The notes under the pieces were generated by a model. It ran no database searches and was not told the DNA's origin. It saw only the letters and a program-made list of their open reading frames with translations. A stretch of 54,128 nucleotides of DNA from Pseudonocardia sp. SCN 73-27 (GTDB lineage: Bacteria; Actinomycetota; Actinomycetes; Mycobacteriales; Pseudonocardiaceae), in the NCBI GenBank assembly GCA_001725415.1, contig MEGH01000028.1:1-54128 (forward strand), written 5' to 3'. Shown piece after piece: positions 16,397 through 24,599 of the stretch; the stretch's first letter is position 1; every line of letters begins with the position of its first letter. A program made the translations under genes and the position numbers.

Positions 16397-16847
16397 GACC
16401 GGTCCTCCTCCGTGGCCGTTCCGTCCGCATCGGACGTACCCGCAACGGGACCCGTTCCACACGTGGGCCGTACCGTGCCGCAGGCGAGTCCGCACGGCAC
16501 GAGGAGCAGGACGCGATGACGCTGGAGAACTGGGCCGCGCCGATGCCCGAGGTCCCGCTGTCCGTGGCGGCGGCTGACCGGCCGCCGCCGCCCGGGCTGA
16601 CCCGTTCGGTCGCACTGGCGTGGCGCGCGCGGGTGCGGGACTCTGTCGGCGCCATCCGCTGGGCGTGGTGCTGCTCGCCCATCGTCCTGGTGCGTGCGGT
16701 GCGCGGGAAGCCATGGCGCGCAACGCCTGGGCCGATGCGGTGGCCGGTTGGCACAGAAAGACCTCGCGCCGACCGACCGGACGGTCGTGTCGTGGTCTAC
16801 TCTCGCGGCTCCGAGAGACCATCGCGGGTGAAGTTGAGGAGGGGACC
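16397..16847. other. 451-base gap between ku and the TetR gene
   Basis: Holds the ku promoter and, at 16770-16787, a TetR operator. A rightward open frame from ATG 16516 (preceded by GAGGAGCAG; starts MTLENWAAPMPEVPLSV) stays open into the TetR gene but looks unlike any family and loses coding character after about 60 codons. It could be a relic of a gene once next to ku. I do not call it a gene. Confidence 0.45.
16770..16787. promoter_or_regulatory. TetR-type operator upstream of the first TetR gene
   Basis: CGACCGAC-CG-GACGGTCG, one mismatch from a perfect palindrome and of the same consensus as the other four sites. It lies 60 bases before the TetR start, consistent with autoregulation. 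Confidence 0.65.
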
Positions 16848-17474
16848 ATGAAAGCGGCGCCCCAGGGGACCGCACGGCGTGACGAGATCGTCGCCGCCGC
16901 GGCCCGGCTGTTCGACGAACGCGGCTACCACACCACCTCGATGGACGACATCGCCGCGGCGGTCGGCATCAAGAAGCCGACGCTCTACCACCACGTGCAG
17001 AGCAAGACCCAGATCGTCATCTGGATCCACGACGAGCTCGTCCACGACCTGACCGACCGGCTCGAGCAGCGCGTCGCCGACAAGCTCCCGCGCGCCGAGA
17101 TCCTGCTGCGGATCATGGACGACATCCTCGGACTGCTCGAGACCCGCCCCGGGCACCTGCGGGTCTACTTCGAGCACCACCGCGAGATCCCCGGCGAGGA
17201 GGGGCGCGTCGCCCGCGAGATGCGCGACCGCTACACCGAGACCGTGCGAAAGATCATCGAGGAGGGTGCGGCGGCGGGAGAGTTCCGCGTCGAGAACCCA
17301 GGTCTGACGACGTTCGCCTTCTTCGGCATGTGCAACTGGGCCTACCAGTGGTACCGCCCGGGGGGCCGGCTCACGCACCAGTCGATCGCCCGCTACTTCT
17401 GGCAGATCTTCATGACGGGCATCGCCACCGGCCCCGAGGTCCTCGAGGGCCACGCCGCCAGCCTCGACGCCTGA
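16848..17474 (+). CDS. TetR family regulator (paralogue 1)
   Basis: 208 aa. N-terminal HTH: RRDEIVAAAARLFDERGYHT then MDDIAAAVGIKKPTLYHHV. The C-terminal ligand domain (LRVYFEHHREIP, FFGMCNWAYQWYRPGG) resembles the KstR2-like group, which in known cases senses acyl-CoA intermediates. GGAGGGG stands just upstream of the ATG. The HTH is almost identical to that of the second TetR at 29523, so both should read the same operator. Convergent with the crotonase pair across a long hairpin. Confidence 0.92.
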   Translation: MKAAPQGTARRDEIVAAAARLFDERGYHTTSMDDIAAAVGIKKPTLYHHVQSKTQIVIWIHDELVHDLTDRLEQRVADKLPRAEILLRIMDDILGLLETRPGHLRVYFEHHREIPGEEGRVAREMRDRYTETVRKIIEEGAAAGEFRVENPGLTTFAFFGMCNWAYQWYRPGGRLTHQSIARYFWQIFMTGIATGPEVLEGHAASLDA

Positions 17475-17516
17475 CCCCGCCCGTCAGGGAGGGGTCTCGA
17501 GGGGCGGACCCGAATC

Positions 17517-17570
17517 GAGCGCAACCACACTGCTGTTCCGGCCGCGAAAGACTGCAGTGTGGTTGCGCTC
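17517..17570. terminator. Bidirectional hairpin, member of a dispersed repeat family
   Basis: Twenty-base arms (17517-17536 GAGCGCAACCACACTGCTGT and 17551-17570) with one mismatch and a 14-base loop, between convergent genes. The right arm contains CAGTGTGGTTGCGCTCG, nearly identical to CAGTGAGGTTGCGCCCG in the repeats at 47.2 kb, so it is also a repeat element. Confidence 0.75.
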
Positions 17571-17576
17571 GGTTCC

Positions 17577-18227
17577 TCAGGGCCCGCCGACGGGGAGGAC
17601 CGCGCGGGCGGACGTCATCACGGCGGTCACCGCGTCCCGGTCCAGGGCGGCGATGCCCGCGGCGATCTCCAGGGCCCTGGCGGTCACCGTGCCCGGCTCG
17701 GCGAGCCGGCTGACCAGTCCGATGCGGTGGGCCTCGGCGCCGGTGATGCGCCGGCCGGTGAGGAGCATGTCGCGGGCCGGGGCCTGGCCGAGAGCGCGGA
17801 CGATCCGGTGGATGGCGCCACCCCCGGCGAGGATGCCCAGGGTCGCCTCGGGCAGGCCGAGCCGGACGTCGGGGGAGACGACGCGGATGTCGCAGGAGAG
17901 TGCGAGCTCGAGGCCACCACCGAGGCACGCGCCGTCGATCGCGGCGATCGTCGGGACGCCGACATGGTCGAACGCGCCATAGACCTCCTGACACAGTTCC
18001 ACATAGGACACTTGGTCGTCGAGGTCGGCCCGGGCCATGTAGGGGATGTCGCCACCGGCGGCGAAGATGCGCGGCACCGCGCTGCTGACGACGACGGCGC
18101 GGGTGCGCGTGGGAACGCCCGCGAGTGCCTCTCCCAGGCGTTCGAGGAAGGGCCGGTCGAAGGCGTTGACGGGTGGGGCGTCCATGACGATCCGGGCGAC
18201 GTCGCCGTGCTGTTCGACGCGGATCAT
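17577..18227 (-). CDS. Enoyl-CoA hydratase/isomerase (crotonase) family protein
   Basis: 216 aa. Crotonase core with the oxyanion-hole motif IAAIDGACLGGGLELALSCD and LGLPEATLGILAGGGAIHRI, where the Glu of LPE matches the catalytic Glu164 position of rat hydratase. The second usual Glu is not obvious. Short for the family because the C-terminal helical trimerisation tail is abbreviated. Starts inside the stop of the partner crotonase (ATGA 18224-18227). The pair lies under a TetR palindrome and so belongs to the ABC-transporter/BVMO regulon; a CoA-thioester catabolic role is inferred. Confidence 0.85.
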   Translation of the reverse strand: MIRVEQHGDVARIVMDAPPVNAFDRPFLERLGEALAGVPTRTRAVVVSSAVPRIFAAGGDIPYMARADLDDQVSYVELCQEVYGAFDHVGVPTIAAIDGACLGGGLELALSCDIRVVSPDVRLGLPEATLGILAGGGAIHRIVRALGQAPARDMLLTGRRITGAEAHRIGLVSRLAEPGTVTARALEIAAGIAALDRDAVTAVMTSARAVLPVGGP

Positions 18228-18898
18228 GTGAACCTGGGGGTCCGCTTCTCGGCGAAGGCGGAGAGGCCTTCCTGGGCGTTGGCGCCGTCGCGGACGGTGC
18301 GCCACGAGGAGAGTTCCGCGGTGAGGCCGTCGGCGTAGGAGTCCTCTGAGGCGCCGAGGGCGAGGCGCTTGGTGGCGGCGAGGGCTTCGGGGGAGAGGGC
18401 GGCGATGGTCGTCGCCAGCTCGAGGGCGTCCGTCGAGGCCGATGTGGACAGCCGGGTGACGAGCCCCCAGGCGAGGGCGTCGTCGGCGGCGACGGGTCGG
18501 CCGGTCAGGAGCATGTCGCGGGCGACGCCCTGCCCGGTGGTGCGGACGAGCCGCGCGACGGTGCCGCCGGCGGGCAGCGTTGCGGCGTTCGGCGCTGCTG
18601 CGGCGACGACGACGTCGACAGGGGCGACGCGGACGTCGCAGCACAGCGCGAGGTCGAGGGACGGACCGCTGCAGTGGGCCCCGAGGAGGGCGACGGTGGG
18701 CAACGGCAGGGCTTCGACGGCCGCCAGGCCGCGCTGCGACCCGGTCGGGTCGGGGGCGGAGCCGGGGAGCCGGAGCAGGACCGCGCGGATGTCTGCGGAC
18801 AGCGCCGACAGGGCCGTGACCAGCGCGTCCAGGGAGGAGTCCCCGATCTCGACGACGGCGACGGCGCCCTCGCGAGCAACGGTGGGAGCGGAGGACAT
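18224..18898 (-). CDS. Degenerate crotonase-like protein
   Basis: 224 aa. Shows the crotonase outline (ADIRAVLLRLPG, LDLALCCDVRV, ARDMLLTGRPVAADDALAWG, LSAFAEKRTPRF) but the oxyanion-hole loop that normally reads NGxxxGGG is LGAHCSGPS, and the catalytic LPE segment is replaced by ATLPAGGTV. It may be a non-catalytic partner of the crotonase encoded downstream with which it is translationally coupled. The start ATG 18898 follows GGAAGGA; an in-frame GTG at 18916 is possible. A TetR operator lies about 50 bases upstream. Confidence 0.75.
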   Translation of the reverse strand: MSSAPTVAREGAVAVVEIGDSSLDALVTALSALSADIRAVLLRLPGSAPDPTGSQRGLAAVEALPLPTVALLGAHCSGPSLDLALCCDVRVAPVDVVVAAAAPNAATLPAGGTVARLVRTTGQGVARDMLLTGRPVAADDALAWGLVTRLSTSASTDALELATTIAALSPEALAATKRLALGASEDSYADGLTAELSSWRTVRDGANAQEGLSAFAEKRTPRFT

Positions 18899-18949
18899 CT
18901 GATCCTTCCCGGGCACGGGCTGAGCGCGAACTGGGCACGAACGGAGGTG

Positions 18950-18965
18950 GACCGACCGGTCGGTC
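18950..18965. promoter_or_regulatory. TetR-type operator upstream of the crotonase pair
   Basis: GACCGAC-CG-GTCGGTC, perfect 7-base arms, in the divergent region between the crotonases (leftward) and the transporter operon (rightward). About 150 bases from the related site at 19099, so each promoter has its own copy. Confidence 0.75.
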
Positions 18966-19098
18966 GAGAGGGTGTCCCGACGCCGCGTGCGGTGTCAAGG
19001 GCGGTCGGCGTGGGGTGCCGGAAGGGCTGTGTAACAGGGTCGAAACGCGACCTTGACGGTTTTCTGTGACTGCCCCTACAGTTTCGGGCCACGGCACC

Positions 19099-19116
19099 CG
19101 ACCGACCAGTCGGTCG
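19099..19116. promoter_or_regulatory. TetR-type operator upstream of the ABC-transporter operon
   Basis: CGACCGAC-CA-GTCGGTCG, perfect palindrome, 27 bases before the start of the substrate-binding protein gene. Same consensus as the sites at 5402, 16770, 18950 and 30177. Confidence 0.78.
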
Positions 19117-19143
19117 TGCTCTTCCTACCCCCGGAGGACGGTA

Positions 19144-20307
19144 ATGACGCGGTGGAGAAACCGACTGGGCGTCGCGGTGGTGGCCGCGACGGCACTGGTG
19201 CTGACGGCCTGTGGCGGCGGCGGTTCGTCGTCGGGAACCGGTGGGTCCGGGGCCGACAAGCAGACGCTCGAGTTCGCCGTCGTCGCCGAGATCACCGGTA
19301 AGTACGCGCCCTACGGCCTGCAGCTGCAGGCGGGCGTGAACGAGGCGGTCAAGGACCTCAACGCCTCGGGCGACTACCCGTTCACCATCCAGCCGAAGTT
19401 CTACGACTGCCAGTCCGAGCAGGCGATCTGCGTCTCCAAGACACGCGACGCGGTCACCAGCGACAAGATGCCGCTGGTCATGGGCCCGGTCGTCAGCCTC
19501 GACATCCTCCCGGCCGCCGAGGTCACGCAGCGGGCCAACACCCCGCACGCGGTGTTCGCGGTGCTCCCCGACATCACCGACAAGTACACGAACACGTTCC
19601 GCTGGAGCGCGCAGAACGACGTCAACAACAAGACGGTCGTCGACTTCGTGAAGGCGAAGCTGCAGCCGGGCGAGACGGTCGCGATCGTCCACGCCAACAC
19701 CGACTTCGGCAACGGCGGCGCGAAGCAGCAGGCCGACGGCCTGGCCGCGGCCGGCATCACGCCGGTCGCCAACATCGGCCACGACCCGTCGCAGGCGGAC
19801 TACACGCCGGTGATGGTCGAGCTGAACGCCAAGAAGCCCAAGTACATCCTGCTGTCGGACTCCGACCCGGCCGACGTCGCGAAGCTGTTGCGCCAGTCGC
19901 GGGAGAACGGCGTGACCGGGCAGTGGGTCGGCGCGGACGCCTCGGGTGCCATCCAGCTCGCCGGTGACGACGCCAAGGGCTACATGATCGTGTCGCCGTG
20001 GTTCCCGAACAACGCGACCGACCCGAACTCGGTCGAGCTGTCGAAGCGCTTCGTCGCGGCCGGCATCAAGGACCCGGGCTGGATCGCGGCCATGGCCTAC
20101 GACGCGACCAAGGGCGTCGCCGAGTCGGCGAAGGCCAAGGGCCTCACCGCCGCCGACATCACCGCGGGCATGGAGTCGCTGACGGACATGCCGGGCAAGG
20201 CGGTCAAGTCGTGGACGTTCACCAAGGACAACCGCCGCGGCCTGACCACCTCGACCATCGGTCAGTGGGACGGCACCGGCTTCACGACGGCGTGGCCGCA
20301 GGGCTGA
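19144..20307 (+). CDS. ABC transporter substrate-binding lipoprotein (LivK/HAAT type)
   Basis: 387 aa. Lipoprotein signal (VVAATALVLTAC, Cys about residue 22) and Gly/Ser linker, then a type I periplasmic-binding fold (LEFAVVAEITGKYAPYGLQ, two lobes, IVSPWFPN near the hinge). LivK-type proteins capture branched amino acids, amides, aromatic acids or other carboxylates outside the membrane. The start follows GGAGGAC. First of the co-directional catabolic operon; a strong hairpin separates it from the permeases, as expected when the binding protein is made in excess. Confidence 0.9.
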   Translation: MTRWRNRLGVAVVAATALVLTACGGGGSSSGTGGSGADKQTLEFAVVAEITGKYAPYGLQLQAGVNEAVKDLNASGDYPFTIQPKFYDCQSEQAICVSKTRDAVTSDKMPLVMGPVVSLDILPAAEVTQRANTPHAVFAVLPDITDKYTNTFRWSAQNDVNNKTVVDFVKAKLQPGETVAIVHANTDFGNGGAKQQADGLAAAGITPVANIGHDPSQADYTPVMVELNAKKPKYILLSDSDPADVAKLLRQSRENGVTGQWVGADASGAIQLAGDDAKGYMIVSPWFPNNATDPNSVELSKRFVAAGIKDPGWIAAMAYDATKGVAESAKAKGLTAADITAGMESLTDMPGKAVKSWTFTKDNRRGLTTSTIGQWDGTGFTTAWPQG

Positions 20308-20338
20308 CCCGACCGGCTCGACACTGAAGGACCGACGA

Positions 20339-20369
20339 GGACGGCCGCGGGCACTGCCCGCGGCCGTCC
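20339..20369 (+). terminator. Strong intra-operon hairpin after the binding-protein gene
   Basis: A perfect 13-bp stem (GGACGGCCGCGGG / CCCGCGGCCGTCC) with a 5-base loop, between the binding-protein stop and the permease start, with no T-tract. Likely a 3' stabiliser or partial terminator that lowers expression of the downstream genes. Confidence 0.75.
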
Positions 20370-20386
20370 GACCGGGAGGCGGAGCG

Positions 20387-21445
20387 GTGAGCACCCCCAG
20401 TACGACCCCGGCCACGCCGGACACCAGGCCCGACGGGCCACCCGACGACGACCCGCAGCCGCCGTCGTTCACCGCGGAGCGCCACGTCGCCCCGCGGTGG
20501 GTGCGCTGGGGTGTGCCGGTGGCGCTCGCGATCGTCGCGATACTGCTGCCGTTCGTCGGCATCGACAGCGCCCAGCAGTTCCTGTTGGCCTACATGGCGA
20601 TCATCGCGTTGCTCGCGGTGTCGCTGCACTTCCTGATGGGTATCGCCGGCCTGTTCAGCCTCGGGCAGGCGGCCTTCTTCGGCGTCGGCGCCTACGTCGG
20701 CGTCGTGCTCATGGACAAGCTCGGCTGGGACGGCGCGATCGCGCTGCCGCTGGTCGCGGTGGCGGGTGCTCTCGTCGGGCTGCTGATGGCCGTCGCGACG
20801 TTGCGCGCGTCGGACCTCTACCTCGCGCTGACGACGCTGGCGTTCGGGTTCGTCGGCGAGAACGTCGTGCGCAACATCGACTATCTCGGTGGGGCGCAAG
20901 GGCTCGCGGGTTTCGACCTGCACTTCTTCGGGCTGACCCTCGACGATCCGCTGCTGATCTACTGGATCGGCCTGGGCTGCCTGATCCTGTTCGGCGTCAT
21001 GATCACGAGCATGCGCCGCAGCAAGCTGGGGCGTGCGCTCATGGCGGGCCGCGAGGGGCCGATCGCGGCGCGCAGCATCGGCGTCGACACCGGGCGGTAC
21101 CGCTTCCTGGCGTTCGGGCTGTCGGGTGCGTTCGCGGCGATCGCGGGCTCGCTCTACACCGCCTACGCCTATGTGCTCGACCCGTCGGTGTTCAGCCTCG
21201 GTCTGACGACGACGGTGCTGACCATCGCGATCGTCGGCGGCCTGCGCTCGCTGCCCGGGGTGCTCGTCGCGGCGGTCGTGCTGACCTGGTTCCGCAGCGC
21301 CGTCGACGGCGAGGCGATCTCCGAGTACGTGCTGCTGATCTACGCGGCGCTGGTCGTCGTGACCCTGCTGTTCCTGCCCCAGGGCATCGGCGGCGCGATG
21401 TCCACCCTGTTCCGACGACTGGCGAACCGGAAGGGGCGCTCGTGA
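20387..21445 (+). CDS. Branched-chain-amino-acid-type ABC permease (LivM family)
   Basis: 352 aa from a GTG start with GGGAGGCGGAG upstream. A hydrophilic N-terminal tail of about 40 residues precedes some ten membrane helices, with the LivM signatures GIAGLFSLGQAAFFGVGAY and the EAA-like loop GREGPIAARSIGVDTGRYRFLAFGLSGAFAAIAGSLY. Forms the translocation pore with the LivH-type partner encoded at 22921. Stop overlaps the next start (GTGA). Confidence 0.92.
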   Translation: MSTPSTTPATPDTRPDGPPDDDPQPPSFTAERHVAPRWVRWGVPVALAIVAILLPFVGIDSAQQFLLAYMAIIALLAVSLHFLMGIAGLFSLGQAAFFGVGAYVGVVLMDKLGWDGAIALPLVAVAGALVGLLMAVATLRASDLYLALTTLAFGFVGENVVRNIDYLGGAQGLAGFDLHFFGLTLDDPLLIYWIGLGCLILFGVMITSMRRSKLGRALMAGREGPIAARSIGVDTGRYRFLAFGLSGAFAAIAGSLYTAYAYVLDPSVFSLGLTTTVLTIAIVGGLRSLPGVLVAAVVLTWFRSAVDGEAISEYVLLIYAALVVVTLLFLPQGIGGAMSTLFRRLANRKGRS

Positions 21446-22212
21446 ACGAGCCACTCCTGCGTGCGCAGGGCCTGACCCGACGGTTCGGCGGTCTCGTCGC
21501 CGTCGACTCGGTGTCGATCGACGTCGCCGACGGCGAGGTCCACGGCCTGATCGGCCCCAACGGGGCCGGGAAGACCACGCTGGTCAACATGCTCACGGGC
21601 GTCGACCGGATCGACGACGGCACAGTGCACTTCGCCGGCGAGGAGACGACGGGGCTGCCGTCGCACAAGCTGGCCTCGCGCGGCATCGCACGGTCGTTCC
21701 AGACCTCGCAGCTGTTCGAGGACGAGGACGTGCTGGCCAACGTCATGGCCGGCCGGCACCGCCACCTGGGCTACCGCTTCCCGAACAACGTGCTGTTCAC
21801 CCCGCGGACGTCGCGGGAGGAGAAGGCCAGCCTCGTGCGCTGCGCGGAGCTGCTGGAGATGCTGAAGCTCGCCGACGTCGCGCACCGCCACGTCGGTGAG
21901 CTGTCCTACGGGCGGCGCCGGCTGGTCGAGATCGCCCGGGCGCTGGCCACCGAGCCGCGGCTGCTGGTGCTCGACGAGCCGGCCGCCGGCCTGTCGGGCG
22001 CCGACGTCGACCTGCTGGAGGGCGTGCTGCGCGACCTGTCGGCGGCGGCGTACACGATCCTGATCATCGAGCACAACATCGGGCTGGTCATGGGCATCTG
22101 CGACCGGGTCACCGTGCTGGCCGAGGGCGCGGTCCTCGCGCAGGGCCCGCCCGCGGAGGTCCGGGTCATGCCCGAGGTGATCACCGCCTACCTGGGCAGG
22201 AGCGCCGCATGA
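21442..22212 (+). CDS. ABC transporter ATPase (LivG type)
   Basis: 256 aa. Walker A GPNGAGKTT, Walker B LLVLDEP, and an ABC signature written LSYGRRRLVEIA rather than the usual LSYGQQR. The LivG-type loop GIARSFQTSQLFED and the C-terminal VTVLAEGAVLAQGPPAEV are typical. Powers uptake together with the LivF-type ATPase whose gene overlaps by ATGA. Confidence 0.93.
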   Translation: MNEPLLRAQGLTRRFGGLVAVDSVSIDVADGEVHGLIGPNGAGKTTLVNMLTGVDRIDDGTVHFAGEETTGLPSHKLASRGIARSFQTSQLFEDEDVLANVMAGRHRHLGYRFPNNVLFTPRTSREEKASLVRCAELLEMLKLADVAHRHVGELSYGRRRLVEIARALATEPRLLVLDEPAAGLSGADVDLLEGVLRDLSAAAYTILIIEHNIGLVMGICDRVTVLAEGAVLAQGPPAEVRVMPEVITAYLGRSAA

Positions 22213-22916
22213 GGCTCGACGTCGAGAACCTGTCGGTCGGCTACGGCGACGTCTCGGTCGTCCGCGGCGTCGACCTGCACGTCGAGGTCGGCGAGGCGGT
22301 GTGCCTGGTCGGACCCAACGGGGCCGGGAAGACGACGACGCTGCGCGGCATCATGGGGCTGACGAAGCCGACGTCCGGGGCGGTCCGCTGGGACGGCACC
22401 GACCACGCGTCGAAGGCAGCCTGGTCACGGGCCCACGCCGGGATCGCGCTCGTGCCCGAGGGCCGGCACGTGTTCGGCCCCTTGACGGTCGTGGAGAACC
22501 TCGAGGTCGCGGTGCGGGCCGTCGGTGGCAAGCGGGTCGGCGCGCGCATCGACGCTGCGATGGATCGCTTCCCGCGGCTCCGGGAGCGTCGCAGCCAGCT
22601 CGCCGGGCTGCTGTCGGGTGGTGAGCAGCAGATGCTCGCGATCGCCCGCGCGCTCGTGCAGGAGCCGCGGCTGCTCGTCATCGACGAGATGTCGCTCGGG
22701 CTGGCGCCGGTGATCTACGAGCAGGTCGGCGAGGCCGTGCGCGGCCTGGTGTCCGACGGGCTCGGGGTGCTGATGGTCGAGCAGAACGCCGCGCTCGCGA
22801 TGTCGCTGTGCAGCAGGGGATACCTGATGGCGGGCGGGGAGATCCTGCTCGGCGGCACGGTCGAGGAGATGTCGCACGAGGACGCGGTCGCCCACCTCTA
22901 CTTCGGGGCGGTGTGA
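22209..22916 (+). CDS. ABC transporter ATPase (LivF type)
   Basis: 235 aa. Walker A GPNGAGKTTTLRGIMGL, the LivF-typical GIALVPEGRHVFGPLTVVENL, signature LLSGGEQQMLAIARAL, Walker B LLVIDEMSLGLAP. Length is typical. Translationally coupled to the LivG-type gene; four bases separate it from the LivH-type permease gene. Confidence 0.94.
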   Translation: MRLDVENLSVGYGDVSVVRGVDLHVEVGEAVCLVGPNGAGKTTTLRGIMGLTKPTSGAVRWDGTDHASKAAWSRAHAGIALVPEGRHVFGPLTVVENLEVAVRAVGGKRVGARIDAAMDRFPRLRERRSQLAGLLSGGEQQMLAIARALVQEPRLLVIDEMSLGLAPVIYEQVGEAVRGLVSDGLGVLMVEQNAALAMSLCSRGYLMAGGEILLGGTVEEMSHEDAVAHLYFGAV

Positions 22917-22920
22917 GGGT

Positions 22921-23787
22921 ATGGACAAGCTTCTCCAGCTGATCGTCGCCGGTCTGGTCACCGGCTCGATCTACGGTCTGATCGCCACCGGCTACGCCGT
23001 CATCTACACGGCGACCGGCTTCGTCAACTTCGCGTTGGGTGCACAGGCCATGCTCGGCGGGTACCTGGCCTACGTGTACTTCCCGGGCCTGCCGCAGTCG
23101 CTGCGCATCGTGATCGCGCTGGTCGTGGGCGCGCTGGTGTCGGTGGTGTCGTGGCACCTGCTCTACAAGTGGGCCGCGAAACGGGCGATGCTCGCCGCGG
23201 TGATCATGTCGTTCGCGTTGGCGATCGTCTTCGAGGAGATCATCAGACTCTCGGCGGGCGGGGTCAACGTGCCGGCCCCCTCGCCGTTCGGGCGCACCGT
23301 CTTCCAGCTCGGGGCCGTGTCGATCTCGGCGCACCAGCTCGCCGTCGTGGTCGTGTCGGCCGTCCTGTTCACCGGTCTGGTGCTGGTGCTGGGCAGCAAG
23401 CGGGGCGCGGCGGTCCGCGCGATGTTCTCCGACGCCGAGACGGCCGAGGTGCTCGGCATCCGCACCGCCCGGCTGACGACGATCCTGTTCGCGGTGTCGG
23501 GCGTGTTCGCCGCGGTCGCCGGCATCTTCGCGGCGCCGCTGCTGACGCTGTCGCCCTACATGGGGCTCAACCTCGCGCTGATCGGCTTCGTCGGCGCGAT
23601 CCTCGGTGGCCTCGGCCGGATCGGTACGGCGATCGCCGGCTCGATCGTGCTCGGGCTGCTGGAGGCGTTCTTCGCCGGCTACGTGTCGGCGGACTTCCGC
23701 ACCGCCCTGGTCTACGCGGTGTTCGTCCTGGTCCTCGTGATCCGCCCGGCCGGGCTGCTCGGCCGGGTGGCGAAGGTGAAGGTATGA
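22921..23787 (+). CDS. Branched-chain-amino-acid-type ABC permease (LivH family)
   Basis: 288 aa, eight or more membrane helices. Opening LIVAGLVTGSIYGLIATGYAVIY and GFVNFALGAQAMLGGYLAY are LivH hallmarks; the EAA loop reads RAMFSDAETAEVLGIRT. The gene order binding protein-LivM-LivG-LivF-LivH is a complete transporter. Its stop overlaps the crotonase start. Confidence 0.93.
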   Translation: MDKLLQLIVAGLVTGSIYGLIATGYAVIYTATGFVNFALGAQAMLGGYLAYVYFPGLPQSLRIVIALVVGALVSVVSWHLLYKWAAKRAMLAAVIMSFALAIVFEEIIRLSAGGVNVPAPSPFGRTVFQLGAVSISAHQLAVVVVSAVLFTGLVLVLGSKRGAAVRAMFSDAETAEVLGIRTARLTTILFAVSGVFAAVAGIFAAPLLTLSPYMGLNLALIGFVGAILGGLGRIGTAIAGSIVLGLLEAFFAGYVSADFRTALVYAVFVLVLVIRPAGLLGRVAKVKV

Positions 23788-24599
23788 CGCAGACGTACGA
23801 GACGATCTCCGTCGAGCGCGACGGGGCGGTCGCCCGCATCACCCTCGACCGCCCCGACAAGCTCAACGCTCTCGACCCGGTGATGCTCGAGGAGCTCCTC
23901 GACGCCGTGGGTGGGCTCGGCGCCGACGACGACGTCGCCGCCCTCGTCCTGACCGGGCGCGGGCGGCTCTTCTCCGCGGGTGTCGACCTGTCGACGCCGT
24001 TCTTCATGGAGGCCCTCGACGAGAAGCAGTCGTCGACGGTGTTCTCCGGCAAGCGGCTGCTCGACTGGCAGCACCGCATCATCGCCGGGCTGTACGAGCT
24101 GCCGTTCCCGACGATCGCCGCGGTCAACGGCGACGCCGTCGGCGGTGGCGGGTTCGGCCTGGCGATGGCCTGCGACATGCGGCTCGCGGTGCGCGGGGCC
24201 CGGTTCTGGATGGTGCCGGGGACGCTCGCGGTGGTGCAGGACTTCGGCCTGTCGTGGCTCACGCAGAAGGCGATCGGGCCGTCGCGGACGCTGCAGATGG
24301 CGTTGCTGGGCAAGCCCGTCCTCGCCGAGGTGGGGGAGGGCTGGGGCCTGGTCAACGAGGTCCACGACGGTGTCGAGGCCCTTCGGAAGAGGGTCGACGA
24401 GGTCGTCGCACAGCTCAACACCATGGGCCCGGACGCGATCCGGATGCTCAAGCTCGTCATCCGCAACGGCGCGACGAGCCCGTTGCGCGAGCAGCTCGCG
24501 ATGGAGGCCGTCTCCAACGGTCTGACGTTCCAGTCCGCGGAGTTCGCGGCACGCAAGGCGGCCTACATGGACGGGCTCCGTAAGAAGGGCTCCCGGTGA
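23784..24599 (+). CDS. Enoyl-CoA hydratase/isomerase family protein (PaaG-like pattern)
   Basis: 271 aa crotonase. Oxyanion-hole segment IAAVNGDAVGGGGFGLAMACD is intact. The second active-site segment is VVQDFGLSWLTQKAIG, like the PDxGxSxxL signature of PaaG-type ring isomerases and enoyl-CoA isomerases rather than the LPE motif of classical hydratases. Overlaps both neighbours (start within the LivH stop, stop within the MDR start), so it is tightly coupled to import and the next redox step. Confidence 0.87.
   Translation: MTQTYETISVERDGAVARITLDRPDKLNALDPVMLEELLDAVGGLGADDDVAALVLTGRGRLFSAGVDLSTPFFMEALDEKQSSTVFSGKRLLDWQHRIIAGLYELPFPTIAAVNGDAVGGGGFGLAMACDMRLAVRGARFWMVPGTLAVVQDFGLSWLTQKAIGPSRTLQMALLGKPVLAEVGEGWGLVNEVHDGVEALRKRVDEVVAQLNTMGPDAIRMLKLVIRNGATSPLREQLAMEAVSNGLTFQSAEFAARKAAYMDGLRKKGSR

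Noticed and set aside
16516-16851. Possible small gene between ku and the TetR gene
   Set aside because: It has a ribosome-binding-like sequence but no family similarity, and it runs through the TetR operator and into the TetR start; insufficient support.
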